Of a stretch of DNA of 57,639 bases, positions 42,312 through 52,148 are shown piece after piece; positions within the stretch are counted from its first letter, which is position 1, and the number at the start of each line of letters is the position of its first letter. The notes under the pieces are model-generated. The model saw only the letters and a list, made by a program, of their open reading frames with translations, did no database searches and was not told the DNA's origin. Made by a program: the position numbers and the translations under genes. The stretch comes from Campylobacter gastrosuis (GTDB taxonomy: Bacteria; Campylobacterota; Campylobacteria; Campylobacterales; Campylobacteraceae): the NCBI RefSeq assembly GCF_030249845.1, contig NZ_JANURM010000011.1:1-57639 (forward strand), in the 5' to 3' direction.

Positions 42312-44069
42312 TTACCTTAAATCGTTTGCTATGCTACAAGCACCTTGGATATACTTCTTAGCAAATCCCGGCTCAAAGCTATCTGAGATCATACCCATAT
42401 TATCAAGCAGTCTATATTTTGCGTATAAAAGTGCTGTTTCGGTGTTGATAATCTCTTTTAACGCTGTGTTGTATTCGTTCTCGGCGTCAAGTAGGTTGAT
42501 TAGATCTCTTCTGCCGATTCTAAATTCATCTTGATATGAGTCAAGTGTCGCTTTTGCAAACTCAACGTGCTCATTTAGATAAGCCATTTTTTTCTGTTCA
42601 AGTGTGTAGTTTTGCCACGAAAATTTTAGGCTCTCTGTTAAATCTCTTGTTAAAACATCAAGAGTTTGTTGCTCGGCTGATGTGGCTAGCTGGCTTTTCT
42701 CTTTTTCTAGCTTATCTGTGCCTTTGTTATAAAGGTTATATCGTAATCTTAAAAGCGTATCAAATGTCGCCTCTTCGTAGTTATCATAAAGGACATTTGT
42801 ATGCTCGTAATTACCTGAAACTTCAAGGTCTAGCTTTGGTCTAAATGGAGCGTCTTTCTCTTTTACGACAGACTCAGCCATTGCGATATTTGCCCTTTGC
42901 ACTAGCAAAGATGGGTTACAAAGCATAGCTTTATCATAAACCTCTTTTTCAGAATTTGGTAGTGCTAAGCCAAACTCTGGCATAACCAAATCAGCCGCTG
43001 TCACTCTACGTCCATAAAGCTTTTCAAATGTAGAGATAGCGTCTTCGTAATTGTTTTCAGCTGCGATTAGATTTGACTGGGCTAGGGTGTATCTTGAACC
43101 AGCTTGGCGTTCTTCTGAGGCTACGCCAAAACCAGCTTGCGCTCGGTCTTTGATTTGATTATAAATTTGCTCGTGGCTCTTAACAGAATCAGCCTCAATG
43201 TCAAGAATTTTCTTAGTTTTAATAAGCTCTAAATAGGCATTTACAGCCTGTAAAACGAGCCTATCGGCTGTTTGTGCTAGGGTGTAGGCTGTTGAGTCAA
43301 GTCTAGCGCTTTGTGAATTTATGCGGTGTTTATCAGCGCCGCCGTTGTATAAATTTTCAGTTAGAGTTAGGTTTGCACCTGAAATTCTGCCGTCGCCAGT
43401 TCTTGTTGATACGCCGTCATCTAGGCGTTTTTTCTCATAGCCGACATAGCCACTTGCATCAAGTGTCGGATAGTAGGCGTTTTTAGCGATATTTAGGTCT
43501 TTGCCGACTTGTAAATATGTAAATTCTGCCTGTTTTATGTTTGGATTTTCGCTTAAAATGCTCTTTACGACGCTTTCAAGTGTTAGAGCGTTGCCAGTGG
43601 CTTGTGTCTCACTAGCTGGCACGACTGGGTCTTGTTTTGGCATTTCAGGGACCTCATCGCCTGCTAAAACCTGCTCAATATTTAGCGGAGCCATTTTGCC
43701 ACTTGCTCTTGCCTTTTGATTTTCAGTTACAATTAGATAGTCTTGCTCGGTTTTTAGCTTCATAAATGAGTCGCTATGACCCTTTATCTGTTTAACCTTG
43801 GCTAAAAGAGAGTCCGCTTCTGCTCTTGAAATTGGCTTGGTGTCAATAAAAAGTACCTTCTCTTTTTTATCAGAAATGTAGCTATCAACCTCAATTAAAT
43901 TTGCAATACCTTCAATATCGTTTTGAAGTTTTTGAGCTACTTTATTAACAGAAGTATCGCTTCTGCCCTCTCCAAATGTGCCGACAAAAATTCGGTAATT
44001 AAACCCTTCGGCATTTGCACTTGCAATGCTTAAAGCTGCTAAAATACTAGCAGAAACAATCTTTTTCAT
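42312..44069 (-). CDS. TolC-family outer-membrane channel with extra N-terminal domain
   Basis: The 585-residue protein has a signal peptide (residues 1-20, ending ASANA). A ~100-residue domain starting FNYRIFVGTFGEG may be SPOR-like, followed by a linker to about 160. The OEP/TolC barrel-coil region begins at LESVVKSILSENPNIKQAE. Typical TolC phrases such as LTENLYNGG and AYLELIKTKKILD are present. It should form the outer-membrane exit for the type I system (LapE role) and is the first gene of the operon. The N-terminal domain is unusual for TolC proteins and might bind peptidoglycan; that is inference. Confidence 0.85.
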   Translation of the reverse strand: MKKIVSASILAALSIASANAEGFNYRIFVGTFGEGRSDTSVNKVAQKLQNDIEGIANLIEVDSYISDKKEKVLFIDTKPISRAEADSLLAKVKQIKGHSDSFMKLKTEQDYLIVTENQKARASGKMAPLNIEQVLAGDEVPEMPKQDPVVPASETQATGNALTLESVVKSILSENPNIKQAEFTYLQVGKDLNIAKNAYYPTLDASGYVGYEKKRLDDGVSTRTGDGRISGANLTLTENLYNGGADKHRINSQSARLDSTAYTLAQTADRLVLQAVNAYLELIKTKKILDIEADSVKSHEQIYNQIKDRAQAGFGVASEERQAGSRYTLAQSNLIAAENNYEDAISTFEKLYGRRVTAADLVMPEFGLALPNSEKEVYDKAMLCNPSLLVQRANIAMAESVVKEKDAPFRPKLDLEVSGNYEHTNVLYDNYEEATFDTLLRLRYNLYNKGTDKLEKEKSQLATSAEQQTLDVLTRDLTESLKFSWQNYTLEQKKMAYLNEHVEFAKATLDSYQDEFRIGRRDLINLLDAENEYNTALKEIINTETALLYAKYRLLDNMGMISDSFEPGFAKKYIQGACSIANDLR

Positions 44070-44171
44070 AACAAAATTCCTTCTTAAATAGAATAAAAAA
44101 TGTTGCGATTTTAACCAAAAATTGTTTAAAAATCAAATTTAACGCGCTATCTTCCCCATTTTTGTGGATTT

Positions 44172-45425
44172 TTACAATGAATTTGCGATTAACTCAATCG
44201 GATTTTTTACAGCGATTTTGGAATTTTTAATGTGAAGTGCGTTTGAGAGTTGCATTTTGCACGCGCTACACTCCGCACTTACGATATTTGCGCCGCTATT
44301 TTCTATCATCACGGCTTTATTTTGCCCGACTTTTCGGCTTAGATGATACTTCTCGCTTTGCATCGTAACTCCGCCAAAACCGCAACAAGCATTCGGATCG
44401 CTCATCTCAACGAGCGTGAAATTTTGAGCCAATAAATTTCGCGGTTCTTTAAAAACGCCCTGCATTTTTCTAGCGTGGCAGGGGTCGTGGTAGGTTACAA
44501 GCGTTTGATTTTTGGCGTTTTTGGCTAAAATTTCTTTTAAATTCGTAAATTTCTCAAAATATTCGGTGGCTAAAAATATCCTTTTACTGACATTTTTTGC
44601 CCTTTCTTGCCACTCCTTATCTTGTGCGAAAAAATGCTCATAATCAACCTTTATCATCGCCGAACAGGTCGCTTCTGGGATGATTATGGCATCTAAGCTT
44701 TCAAGCATTTTTTCAAAATAAACTATATTTTTTTTAGCCAAAGCTTCAACGTTGCTAAAATCGCCGGTAAAATACGCCGGAGCGCCGCAACAGGCTTGTT
44801 TTTTCATCAAATGGGCGTTGATTTTTAGCGTCTTTAAAATTTTTAAAAGCCCATCGCCAATCTCGGTGTAGGCGTAATTTGCCATACAGCCGATGAAAAT
44901 TCCCACCGATTTTTCGCCGCCGTTGTCTATAAATTCGGCATTTGCGTTTAAAAAACTGCTCTTACTAGCTGTGGGCAAAAGTCGCTCTTTTTTTACGAGC
45001 GGTAGGCTAAATCTAGGGCTCATCGCCCTGTCCTTTATCTTAAAGGCACAACTTTGAAAAACGTAGCCCATTTTGGCACAAAAATCCATAATCTTGCGGT
45101 GTCTAAGCAGGTAAAAAAACGCCTTTTTATACCACGCAATGCCGTATTTTTGGGCGATATCGTAGCGAACCTGCTCAATGGCGCTATCAACCCTAAGCGA
45201 AGATGGGCAGACGCTTACGCAGTTCGTGCATAAAAAACAGCTCTCAAAGATGTTTTTTGCCGTTTTATCAAGCTTTAACTCGCCCCTTTCATAAGCGCCC
45301 ACAAGGTCTAAAAATCCACGTGGGCTGGTCGTTTCATCGCGGTTTATATCATAAATCGTGCAAACCTGAATGCACTTGCCACACTTTACGCATTTATCTG
45401 AAATTTCTTTTAAATTTATCATCAT
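44172..45425 (-). CDS. Fe-S protein of the GlcF / LutA class
   Basis: The 417-residue protein has two N-terminal ferredoxin-type motifs (CVKCGKCIQVC near 14-24 and CFLCTNCVSVCP near 64-75). Two CCG cysteine-rich domains follow (ACCGAPAYF near 218 and ACCGFGGV near 347), the layout of glycolate or lactate oxidase iron-sulfur subunits. It passes electrons from a flavoprotein dehydrogenase, which is not encoded nearby. It overlaps hemN by four bases; the same neighbour pair exists in C. jejuni as I recall. A role in lactate or glycolate oxidation, or a heterodisulfide-type redox role, are both open. Confidence 0.8.
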   Translation of the reverse strand: MMINLKEISDKCVKCGKCIQVCTIYDINRDETTSPRGFLDLVGAYERGELKLDKTAKNIFESCFLCTNCVSVCPSSLRVDSAIEQVRYDIAQKYGIAWYKKAFFYLLRHRKIMDFCAKMGYVFQSCAFKIKDRAMSPRFSLPLVKKERLLPTASKSSFLNANAEFIDNGGEKSVGIFIGCMANYAYTEIGDGLLKILKTLKINAHLMKKQACCGAPAYFTGDFSNVEALAKKNIVYFEKMLESLDAIIIPEATCSAMIKVDYEHFFAQDKEWQERAKNVSKRIFLATEYFEKFTNLKEILAKNAKNQTLVTYHDPCHARKMQGVFKEPRNLLAQNFTLVEMSDPNACCGFGGVTMQSEKYHLSRKVGQNKAVMIENSGANIVSAECSACKMQLSNALHIKNSKIAVKNPIELIANSL

Positions 45426-46789
45426 ATCGTCTTTGAAAAGCTATTTTTGCTGTCTTTAAATTTAACCATATACTCATCAAAACACATTGCAATGTTGCGA
45501 ATTAGCATTGCGCCGGTTTCATTTACGATAAGCCTGTCATCGGTGATTTGAACGAATTCGCTTAAATTTTTAAGCTCATCTAACTCGGCTTTAAAATGCT
45601 CTTTAAAGCTCACGCCAAACTCACGCTCAATGGCTTTAATATCAAGCGTGAAATTTGCCATTAAGCTCATAATCACCGCCTTTCTAAGCAGGTCTTCATC
45701 ACTTAGATAAACGCCCCTAGAATATGGCAAACGCCCAGCGTCAATGGCGTTTTCGTATTCGTCTAAATCTTTGAAATTTTGCGCGTAGTGACGTTTTAAC
45801 TCGCCGATACTTGTAACCCCAACGCCGATTAAATCAGCGCCGCCCTTTGTCGTATAGCCTTGAAAATTTCGGTGCAAAGTGCCGTCGTTTAGGGCTTTAA
45901 ACAGCTCATCATCTGGCTTTGCAAAGTGATCCATTCCTATCATTTTATAGCCGTTTTGGGTTAAAAACCCGGCTGTAAATTTTAAAATTTCAAGCTTTGT
46001 TTTTGGGCTTGGCAAGGTCGTTTCATCAAATTTTCGCATTGATTTTTTTATCCACGGCACGTGTGCGTAGTTAAAAATCGCTAAGCGGTCTGGGCTAAGA
46101 GTGAGTGCCATTTTTAGGGTGTTTTTAAAACTCTCTAAACTCTGATATGGCAAGCCGTAAATTAAGTCCATATTTATGGATTTTATGCCGTAACGCCTTG
46201 CTAAATTTACCGCATTTTGCGTGATTTCATAAGGCTGAATGCGGTGAATTTCGGCTTGGACTTTTTCATCAAAATCCTGAACGCCGTAGCTTATGCGGTT
46301 AAAGCCGTGAGAGGTCAACACTTTTATCTGATCTTCATTTAAAAATCTCGGGTCAATCTCGCACGAAATTTCGGCGTCTTCGCTGAAATTTGTAAATTTG
46401 GCTTTGATTAATTTTATGATTTTATCAAGCTGGGCGGCGCTAAAAAATGTCGGAGTGCCGCCGCCAAAATGAAGCTGTAAAACAGGCGAGGTCGTGTCAA
46501 GATGAGAGCTTAAAATTTCAAGCTCACGCTCTAAGTAGCCGATATAACGCTCTTTTTTATCCTCTTTGCTCGTGTAAATCACGTTACAGCCGCAAAAATA
46601 ACAGGCGGAGCGACAAAACGGCAAGTGAAAATAAAGCGATAAAGGGCGAGTTTTATCGCGGTTTTTTAGCTCGTTTATGTAGCTTTCGTAGCTAAAATCA
46701 CCGCTAAATTCAAGCGCCGTCGGATAGCTTGTATATCTTGGACCAGGGCGCGAATACTTAACATATGCGTCAAAATCAATCATTTGCAT
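45422..46789 (-). CDS. hemN: Oxygen-independent coproporphyrinogen III oxidase
   Basis: The 455-residue radical-SAM enzyme has the cluster motif CRSACYFC near residues 60-67, followed by GCN, and [10 protein letters not shown] near 108. [10 protein letters not shown] near residue 17 is the HemN N-terminal signature. It decarboxylates coproporphyrinogen III in anaerobic heme synthesis; hemB lies 2 kb away in the same orientation. The start overlaps the DUF2603 gene and the end overlaps the Fe-S protein gene. Full length argues for true HemN, not the shorter HemW. Confidence 0.95.
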   Translation of the reverse strand: MQMIDFDAYVKYSRPGPRYTSYPTALEFSGDFSYESYINELKNRDKTRPLSLYFHLPFCRSACYFCGCNVIYTSKEDKKERYIGYLERELEILSSHLDTTSPVLQLHFGGGTPTFFSAAQLDKIIKLIKAKFTNFSEDAEISCEIDPRFLNEDQIKVLTSHGFNRISYGVQDFDEKVQAEIHRIQPYEITQNAVNLARRYGIKSINMDLIYGLPYQSLESFKNTLKMALTLSPDRLAIFNYAHVPWIKKSMRKFDETTLPSPKTKLEILKFTAGFLTQNGYKMIGMDHFAKPDDELFKALNDGTLHRNFQGYTTKGGADLIGVGVTSIGELKRHYAQNFKDLDEYENAIDAGRLPYSRGVYLSDEDLLRKAVIMSLMANFTLDIKAIEREFGVSFKEHFKAELDELKNLSEFVQITDDRLIVNETGAMLIRNIAMCFDEYMVKFKDSKNSFSKTI

Positions 46790-47246
46790 TACCTCTTATT
46801 CTCATCATCTCTTTAATATCTACAAATAAATTTGGGTGCGCCTTTTTGATTTTGCGTAAAATTTTATCCAAATCAATGTCGCCGCCCTGCTTTTGCGACC
46901 TTATCTCGCTCATCGCAACTGCCCAAACATCGCCAAAATCAATCGGCACATTTTGCCAAATCGCCTTTTCAAGCCGAAGCTCAAAATTCTCCTTTTGAAG
47001 TCGCCTAAACGCCTCAATTAACGCCGAGAGCGATTTAATGGATACCATAGTGTGTAGATTTTGCTTCTCATCAATGCCAAACCACGGCTCCACGCCGTCC
47101 CACGAGCCACTTTTTAGGTTTAAAAATTTCTCGTTTTTATTCTCCGTCGGCACAATCTCAAAAATCGTCCGCTCATCATCTTTAATGCCAAAATCTTGGC
47201 TGATTTGCTCTATTTGTGCCAAAGCGTCTTTTTTGTTACTCATCAT
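46776..47246 (-). CDS. DUF2603 family protein
   Basis: The 156-residue soluble protein has no catalytic motif. It contains [22 protein letters not shown] and a C-terminal [17 protein letters not shown] segment. I recognise it as the DUF2603 family, which is confined to Campylobacter and relatives and lies next to hemN there. Two ATGs occur in a row; the first (47246) was used. Overlap with hemN suggests cotranscription. Function unknown. Confidence 0.8.
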   Translation of the reverse strand: MMSNKKDALAQIEQISQDFGIKDDERTIFEIVPTENKNEKFLNLKSGSWDGVEPWFGIDEKQNLHTMVSIKSLSALIEAFRRLQKENFELRLEKAIWQNVPIDFGDVWAVAMSEIRSQKQGGDIDLDKILRKIKKAHPNLFVDIKEMMRIRGNAND

Positions 47247-47285
47247 TGTCCCTATTTTTGCTGTAAATTGCCAAAATTTTTATAT

Positions 47286-47522
47286 TCACTTAACGCCTTC
47301 AATAACGCTATTTAGGTATTTTTGCATATCATCAAAGGCGATAAAATCAAGTTTGCCCTCATCTCTTTGCTTTAAAATTTGAGCAAAATCACGCTCATCA
47401 TCATCGCTAATGCTCTGTTCGTTGCAACTAAACACCGCATTTGGGTCAGAAACTAGCACGACGGCTTTTAAAATTTCTAAGACCTCATCGCTGATGTCCG
47501 TTTTTATGCTTATCTCTCTCAC
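47286..47522 (-). CDS. Small acidic protein downstream of argF
   Basis: The 78-residue protein is acidic with two helical segments, and its end ([18 protein letters not shown]) recalls antitoxin-type or prevent-host-death-like tails. No toxin gene follows. The start is a GTG that overlaps the argF stop (GTGA), so it is translated with argF. A conserved place between argF and the DUF2603 gene is likely. I do not recognise a defined family. Confidence 0.6.
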   Translation of the reverse strand: MREISIKTDISDEVLEILKAVVLVSDPNAVFSCNEQSISDDDERDFAQILKQRDEGKLDFIAFDDMQKYLNSVIEGVK

Positions 47523-48442
47523 GTGCGTGTCCTTTTTCTATCAAGCCAAACCATTATCGCTTTTTGTGCGTGTAGGCGGTTTTCGGCTTCATCAAAAATT
47601 TCATCAGCGTGCGCTTCAAAGACCGCTTCGCTCACTTCATAACCCCTGTAAGCCGGCAAGCAGTGTAAAAACATAGCGTCCTTGTCTGCTAGGCTCATCA
47701 CGCTCTCATCTACGCAAAATCCAGCAAAATCCTTAATGCGTTTTTCTTTCTCGCTCTCTTGCCCCATTGATACCCAAGTGTCGGTGGTTACGACCTTTGC
47801 GTCTTTTACCGCCTCTTTTATGTCGTTTGTGATGATGATTTTAGCGCCTGAGATTTTGGCGTTTTCATAGGCTAAATCAAGCACGCTTTTTAGCGGAGCG
47901 TAGTCCTTTGGCGTGGCGATTCTTAGCTCAAAGCCGAGCTTAGAAGCTAGCATTAGCCACGAATTTGTAATGTTATTTGCGTCCCCAACGTAAGCGACCG
48001 CGCCTAGTTTATTATGCTCCATCATCGTTAAAAAGTCCGCCATAATCTGCACTGGATGAAACATATCGCTTAGTCCGTTTATCACTGGCACCGATGAAAA
48101 TTTGGCTAGTTCATTTAGCGTTTCGTGGCTATTTACACGAGCCATTATCATATCGCACATTCGGCTTAAAACCCTTGCGGTGTCCTTTATCGGCTCTCCG
48201 CGTCCGATTTGTATGTCGTTTGAGCTTAAAAACAGAGCGTGTCCGCCAAGCTCATTCATACCCACATCAAAGCTAACTCGCGTCCTAGTCGAGCTTTTCT
48301 CAAAAATCATCGCTAGTTTTTGATTTTTTAGATACTTTTTAAATTTACCAGCCTTTGCCTTTGCCTTTATCTTTTTTGCAAGGTCTAGAATTTCAAGAAT
48401 TTCATCTTTACTAAAATCGTTTAATGTCAAAAAATGTCGCAT
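47519..48442 (-). CDS. argF: Ornithine carbamoyltransferase
   Basis: The 307-residue enzyme has the carbamoyl-phosphate motif STRTRVSF near 52, MARVNSHE near 99, HPVQIMAD near 127 and the ornithine-side [13 protein letters not shown] near 265. It makes citrulline from ornithine and carbamoyl phosphate in arginine synthesis. The start follows AAGGAG, and its end overlaps the small acidic gene. An inverted-repeat element separates it from hemB. Confidence 0.96.
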   Translation of the reverse strand: MRHFLTLNDFSKDEILEILDLAKKIKAKAKAGKFKKYLKNQKLAMIFEKSSTRTRVSFDVGMNELGGHALFLSSNDIQIGRGEPIKDTARVLSRMCDMIMARVNSHETLNELAKFSSVPVINGLSDMFHPVQIMADFLTMMEHNKLGAVAYVGDANNITNSWLMLASKLGFELRIATPKDYAPLKSVLDLAYENAKISGAKIIITNDIKEAVKDAKVVTTDTWVSMGQESEKEKRIKDFAGFCVDESVMSLADKDAMFLHCLPAYRGYEVSEAVFEAHADEIFDEAENRLHAQKAIMVWLDRKRTRT

Positions 48443-48499
48443 TTTTGCTCCTTATTTTAAATTTCAAACAAAAAAGGCGTAGTATCGCAAGATGATTTT

Positions 48500-48575
48500 G
48501 TGGTTGCGTAGAAATTTTAAGTCAAGATAAGGCACACAGCCTATCGCCGACTTAAAATTTCAAGCTCCGCAAAAG
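48500..48575. repeat. Nested palindrome between hemB and argF (extragenic element)
   Basis: Perfect 13-base arms GAAATTTTAAGTC (48511-48523) and GACTTAAAATTTC (48549-48561) enclose a second imperfect hairpin around GGC-ACACA-GCC. Outside them TTGCG and CGCAA add a further pair. The plan resembles the elements at 12493-12575 and 12667-12711. Both flanking genes are read on the minus strand, so it is transcribed. Confidence 0.7.
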
Positions 48576-48595
48576 ACACTCGCGAGACAAGCCGT

Positions 48596-49567
48596 TTAAC
48601 CACGCAAAATTTTCGCTGCCTCTTTTGCGTGATAGGTTATGATTAAACTCGCACCCGCTCTTTTAAACGCTAAAAGCGTTTCAAGCATCACTTTTTCGTA
48701 ATCAATCACACCGGCTTTGGCGGCTGCTTTTAGCATAGCGTATTCGCCACTTACATTATAAACGCAAAGCGGTGTGAGCGTTAAATTTTTAATCTCACGC
48801 ACCACGTCAAGATAGGCAAGAGCTGGTTTTACCATTAAAATATCAGCACCCTGCCTCTCATCTTCAAGGCTCTCATTTATCGCTTCAAGGCGATTTGCAA
48901 AGTCCATTTGATAGCTCTTTCTATCGCCAAAACTCGGAGTGCTCTCGGCTACATCGCGAAATGGCCCGTAGTAAGCCGAGGCAAATTTGGTTGAATACGC
49001 CATTATCGGTAAATTCTCATAGCCGTTTTCATCAAGCGCGTTTCTTAAAGTGGCGATTATGCCGTCCATCATACCGCTTGGTGCTATCATATCAGCGCCG
49101 TTTTTGGCGTGGATTAAGGCTTGTTTGGCTGAAATTTCAAGCGTGGCGTCGTTATCCACCGAACCGCAAACGTGATCAAGTATCCCGCAGTGTCCGTGGT
49201 CGGTGTATTCGCAAAAGCAAAGGTCGGTTACCACAAAAAGGCTTGGGAATTTCGCCTTTATCGCCCTTAACGCCGTTGCTATTATGCCGTCATCGCTTAG
49301 GGCGTCAGAGCCGATACTATCTTTGACGCTTGGAATTCCAAACAAGATGATTGATTTTATGCCTAGATTTATGATCTCTTCGCACTCTTTTAAAATTTCA
49401 TCAACGCTAAGCTGAAAAACGCCCGGCATTGAAGCGATCTCACGCCTAATGCCAACACCCTCAACCACAAAAAGCGGATAGATAAAATCATCAACGCTAA
49501 GCGTAGTCTCTCTCATCATCGCCCTTAAATTTTCGCTCGTTCTAAGTCGTCTAAATCGTTTAAACAT
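48596..49567 (-). CDS. hemB: Delta-aminolevulinic acid dehydratase (porphobilinogen synthase)
   Basis: The 323-residue enzyme has the zinc-binding cysteines in [14 protein letters not shown] near 115-130. Active-site lysines lie in [15 protein letters not shown] near 190 and [10 protein letters not shown] near 245. It condenses two 5-aminolevulinates to porphobilinogen in heme synthesis. It is divergent from ribA, with 59 bases between the start codons. Confidence 0.97.
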   Translation of the reverse strand: MFKRFRRLRTSENLRAMMRETTLSVDDFIYPLFVVEGVGIRREIASMPGVFQLSVDEILKECEEIINLGIKSIILFGIPSVKDSIGSDALSDDGIIATALRAIKAKFPSLFVVTDLCFCEYTDHGHCGILDHVCGSVDNDATLEISAKQALIHAKNGADMIAPSGMMDGIIATLRNALDENGYENLPIMAYSTKFASAYYGPFRDVAESTPSFGDRKSYQMDFANRLEAINESLEDERQGADILMVKPALAYLDVVREIKNLTLTPLCVYNVSGEYAMLKAAAKAGVIDYEKVMLETLLAFKRAGASLIITYHAKEAAKILRG

Positions 49568-49626
49568 AATTTTGCCTTTAATCTGTTAAAATGCCCTAAG
49601 TTTAACACAATCGGAGTAAATTTAAA

Positions 49627-50199
49627 ATGAAAATTGAAATTTCAAACGTAGCAAATTTGCCCTCTCGCTTTGGGAGCTATAAATTAAAGGCGTTTAAAGA
49701 GGGCGAAAAGGAGCATTTAGCGGTCTATAAAGAGCCGTTTGGCGAGGTCGTAAATGTGCGAATCCACTCAGAGTGCCTAACTGGCGATGCCATTGGCAGC
49801 TTAAAATGCGATTGCAGGGATCAGCTTGAAGCGAGTTTAAAATACATTGAAAATCACGGCGGTATGGTTATTTATCTTCGCCAAGAGGGGCGAAATATCG
49901 GGCTTTTAAACAAAATAAACGCTTACAGCCTGCAAGATCAGGGCTTTGATACGATTAAGGCAAATCATCAGCTTGGCTTTAAGGCTGATGAGCGAACTTA
50001 CGAAATCGTTGATGAAATTTTAAGTCATTTTGGCATTAAAAAAATCAATCTTTTAACAAATAATCCAGAAAAATTAAGTGGCTTAAAGTGCGTAGAGATC
50101 GTATCTCGTGTGCCAATACAAACAAAAGCAAATGAGTTTAACAAAGAGTATTTAAAGGTCAAAAAAGAGCAAATGGGGCATATGCTAAACGATGAGTAG
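49627..50199 (+). CDS. ribA: GTP cyclohydrolase II
   Basis: The 190-residue protein is a stand-alone RibA. The zinc site is [14 protein letters not shown] near 53-66, followed by [11 protein letters not shown] near 85 and a nucleotide-binding tail with LLTNNPEKL. It opens GTP to start riboflavin synthesis. AATCGGAG precedes the ATG. It overlaps rsmG by eight bases. The divergent spacer to hemB must hold promoters both ways. Confidence 0.96.
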   Translation: MKIEISNVANLPSRFGSYKLKAFKEGEKEHLAVYKEPFGEVVNVRIHSECLTGDAIGSLKCDCRDQLEASLKYIENHGGMVIYLRQEGRNIGLLNKINAYSLQDQGFDTIKANHQLGFKADERTYEIVDEILSHFGIKKINLLTNNPEKLSGLKCVEIVSRVPIQTKANEFNKEYLKVKKEQMGHMLNDE

Positions 50200-50725
50200 T
50201 TTTGAAACAAATGTGGCAAAATTTGCTGAAATTTTGGCTAAATTTAATCAAATCCATAGCCTAACAAATTATAAAAATATCAACGAACAGGTCATTGATA
50301 GCCTTGCTCCGCTTGAATTTTTAGATTTTAGCAGGTTTAAAACGGCGATTGACGTTGGCAGTGGAGCTGGGTTTCCAGCGATTTTTTTAGCACTTAAAAC
50401 GCCTGAAATTTCGTGGTATCTTTTTGAGCCAAATACCAAAAAATCGGCGTTTTTAAATTTCATCAAAGTTGAGCTTGGTTTAGAAAACATAAAAATTCAC
50501 AGCCAAAAAATTGAGCTTTGTCCTAAATTTAAAGCCGATTTAATCACATCAAGGGCGTTGATGAAAATCCCTGATTTTGTGAAAATTTGCAGTGGATTTT
50601 ATGATAAAAGCACGAAATTTCTGCTTTATAAAGGCAGTAGTGTTAAAGATGAGCTTGGCGATTTTAGGGCTGAAATTTTTAACAAAAAAAATAGAAATTA
50701 CATTTTAATGGACGGATTATGCTAG
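50192..50725 (+). CDS. rsmG: 16S rRNA (guanine-N7) methyltransferase
   Basis: The 177-residue protein has HSLTNYKN near 30, the SAM motif [15 protein letters not shown] near 59-73 and TSRAL near 124. These are hallmarks of RsmG (GidB), which methylates G527 of 16S rRNA. It is slightly short at the C-terminus, as in other Campylobacter. It overlaps ribA and the following small gene, so the group from ribA to htpX is one operon. Confidence 0.93.
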   Translation: MSSFETNVAKFAEILAKFNQIHSLTNYKNINEQVIDSLAPLEFLDFSRFKTAIDVGSGAGFPAIFLALKTPEISWYLFEPNTKKSAFLNFIKVELGLENIKIHSQKIELCPKFKADLITSRALMKIPDFVKICSGFYDKSTKFLLYKGSSVKDELGDFRAEIFNKKNRNYILMDGLC

Positions 50726-50922
50726 GCAAAATTTTAACTCTAATTGCGATTTTAGCAGTCGTTTATCTCATCTTTTTTAAGTTTAAAAAGCTAGATAAAC
50801 CAAAAGATGAAAAGGAGATTGAAAATTTCGTTGAGTGCGAAAAATGCGGGACTTTCGTGCCTTTAAAAAGCACGATTTTAAGCAACGGCAAGCACTTTTG
50901 CCGTGATTGTTTAAGGGGTTAG
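50719..50922 (+). CDS. Small membrane protein with zinc-ribbon-like tail (PP0621 family)
   Basis: The 67-residue protein has an N-terminal membrane helix (residues 5-22). The C-terminal part holds CEKCGTFVP and CRDC, two CXXC knuckles that could bind zinc. This matches the PP0621-type family. It overlaps rsmG by seven bases and ends two bases before the next start. Role unknown; possibly membrane-linked redox or RNA-related. Confidence 0.75.
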   Translation: MLGKILTLIAILAVVYLIFFKFKKLDKPKDEKEIENFVECEKCGTFVPLKSTILSNGKHFCRDCLRG

Positions 50923-50923
50923 A

Positions 50924-51283
50924 ATGCAAATTTTAGGACACGATTTGATCGCTTACGAGCCGTTAATTTTCACAAAAGATGAAATTTATGAAAACTGCTT
51001 TTTTGAGTTTGACAAAGCATTAATCAAAAAAGCAAAAGAGCAAAACGCCCAGTTTAGCGTAGTTTGCGATGATTTAACTAAGGCAATTTTAGCAAACGCT
51101 AGCGGTGCTAAATTTATCATCTGCGATATTAAAAACGCAAAAAATTTTGCAAAAATGGCTGAGTTTTATCTGTTTGATAGCAAAATCGCTTGTGTGATTG
51201 ATGATGAGGCGGAGATTGCGATTTTAGCCTATCTTGGTGTTGATGTTGCGATTTTTAGGGAGGCAATTCGTGGAGATTTTTAA
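50924..51283 (+). CDS. Conserved protein of unknown function upstream of htpX
   Basis: The 119-residue soluble protein has alternating alpha/beta character (FSVVCDDLTKAILANASGAKFIICD), ending in an AILAYLGVDVAIF helix. The pattern suggests a small Rossmann-like fold, but no motif is diagnostic. It is embedded in the ribA-rsmG-htpX operon and overlaps htpX by 14 bases. I do not recognise a family. Confidence 0.7.
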   Translation: MQILGHDLIAYEPLIFTKDEIYENCFFEFDKALIKKAKEQNAQFSVVCDDLTKAILANASGAKFIICDIKNAKNFAKMAEFYLFDSKIACVIDDEAEIAILAYLGVDVAIFREAIRGDF

Positions 51284-52097
51284 AAGCGCCTTTTTAATGG
51301 CGACCCTAGCCCTGATTTTTGTATTTTTTGGAGCGATGATAGGTGGCACACAGGGCGTTTTTATCGCGCTTTTAATCGCGCTTGCCACTAACTTTTTTAG
51401 CTACTTTTTTAGCGACACGCTCGTGCTAAAACACTACAACGCCGTGCGAGTTGATGAGAGTAACGCAAAGGGGCTTTTAGATATCGTAAAAAGCCTTTGT
51501 GAGCGTTCAAACACCCCACTCCCAGCCGTTTATATCATACCTGATAAGACGCCAAACGCCTTTGCCACTGGCAGAAACCCCAAAAATTCAGCCGTCGCCG
51601 TAACCGAGGGGCTTTTAGATCTGCTTACACCAGATGAGATAGAGGGCGTCATCGCTCACGAGCTAAGCCACGTCCGCCACTACGATATTTTAACTGGCTC
51701 AATTGTTGCCGTGTTTGCTGGTGCGATTGCGATGATTGCAAATTTTGCCAAATTTAGCGCCATTTCTAGCCAAAATAGAAAAAATACAGCACTAATTTTA
51801 ATAGCAAGTATCATAATGCCAGTGGTTGCACTAATCATTCAAATGGCAATCTCGCGTGAGCGTGAATACAAAGCCGACAAGGGCGCAGCAATGATGACAA
51901 AAAAACCTCATCATCTGGCTTCTGCCCTGGCAAAACTGCAAAATTACTCACAAAATTTACAAAACGCAAACGCCCAAACCGCTCATCTTTTCATCATTAG
52001 CCCATTTAGTGGAGTTAAGGACACGCTCTCATCGCTATTTCGCACGCACCCAAGCACGAATGAGCGGATAAAACGGCTAAATGAGATGAATTTTTAA
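51270..52097 (+). CDS. htpX: Membrane zinc metalloprotease HtpX
   Basis: The 275-residue M48B protease has two N-terminal membrane helices, the zinc motif HELSHVRH near 138, two further helices (near 155-210) and the downstream glutamate in REREYKADKGAA. It degrades misfolded inner-membrane proteins. The start chosen is the GTG at 51270 (VEIFKSAFLM), since AGGGAGG lies at 51259-51265 and family members begin here. A frame extending to 51234 lies inside the previous gene. Confidence 0.92.
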   Translation: MEIFKSAFLMATLALIFVFFGAMIGGTQGVFIALLIALATNFFSYFFSDTLVLKHYNAVRVDESNAKGLLDIVKSLCERSNTPLPAVYIIPDKTPNAFATGRNPKNSAVAVTEGLLDLLTPDEIEGVIAHELSHVRHYDILTGSIVAVFAGAIAMIANFAKFSAISSQNRKNTALILIASIIMPVVALIIQMAISREREYKADKGAAMMTKKPHHLASALAKLQNYSQNLQNANAQTAHLFIISPFSGVKDTLSSLFRTHPSTNERIKRLNEMNF

Positions 52098-52148
52098 ATC
52101 CGTTCATTTACAAAAACTGGCTAAAATTGCAAATTTTTAAGGATTTTG

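Noticed and set aside
47286..47522. Small acidic protein considered as an antitoxin of a toxin-antitoxin pair
   Set aside because: No toxin-like gene is adjacent; neighbours are argF and the DUF2603 gene, so the call was not made.
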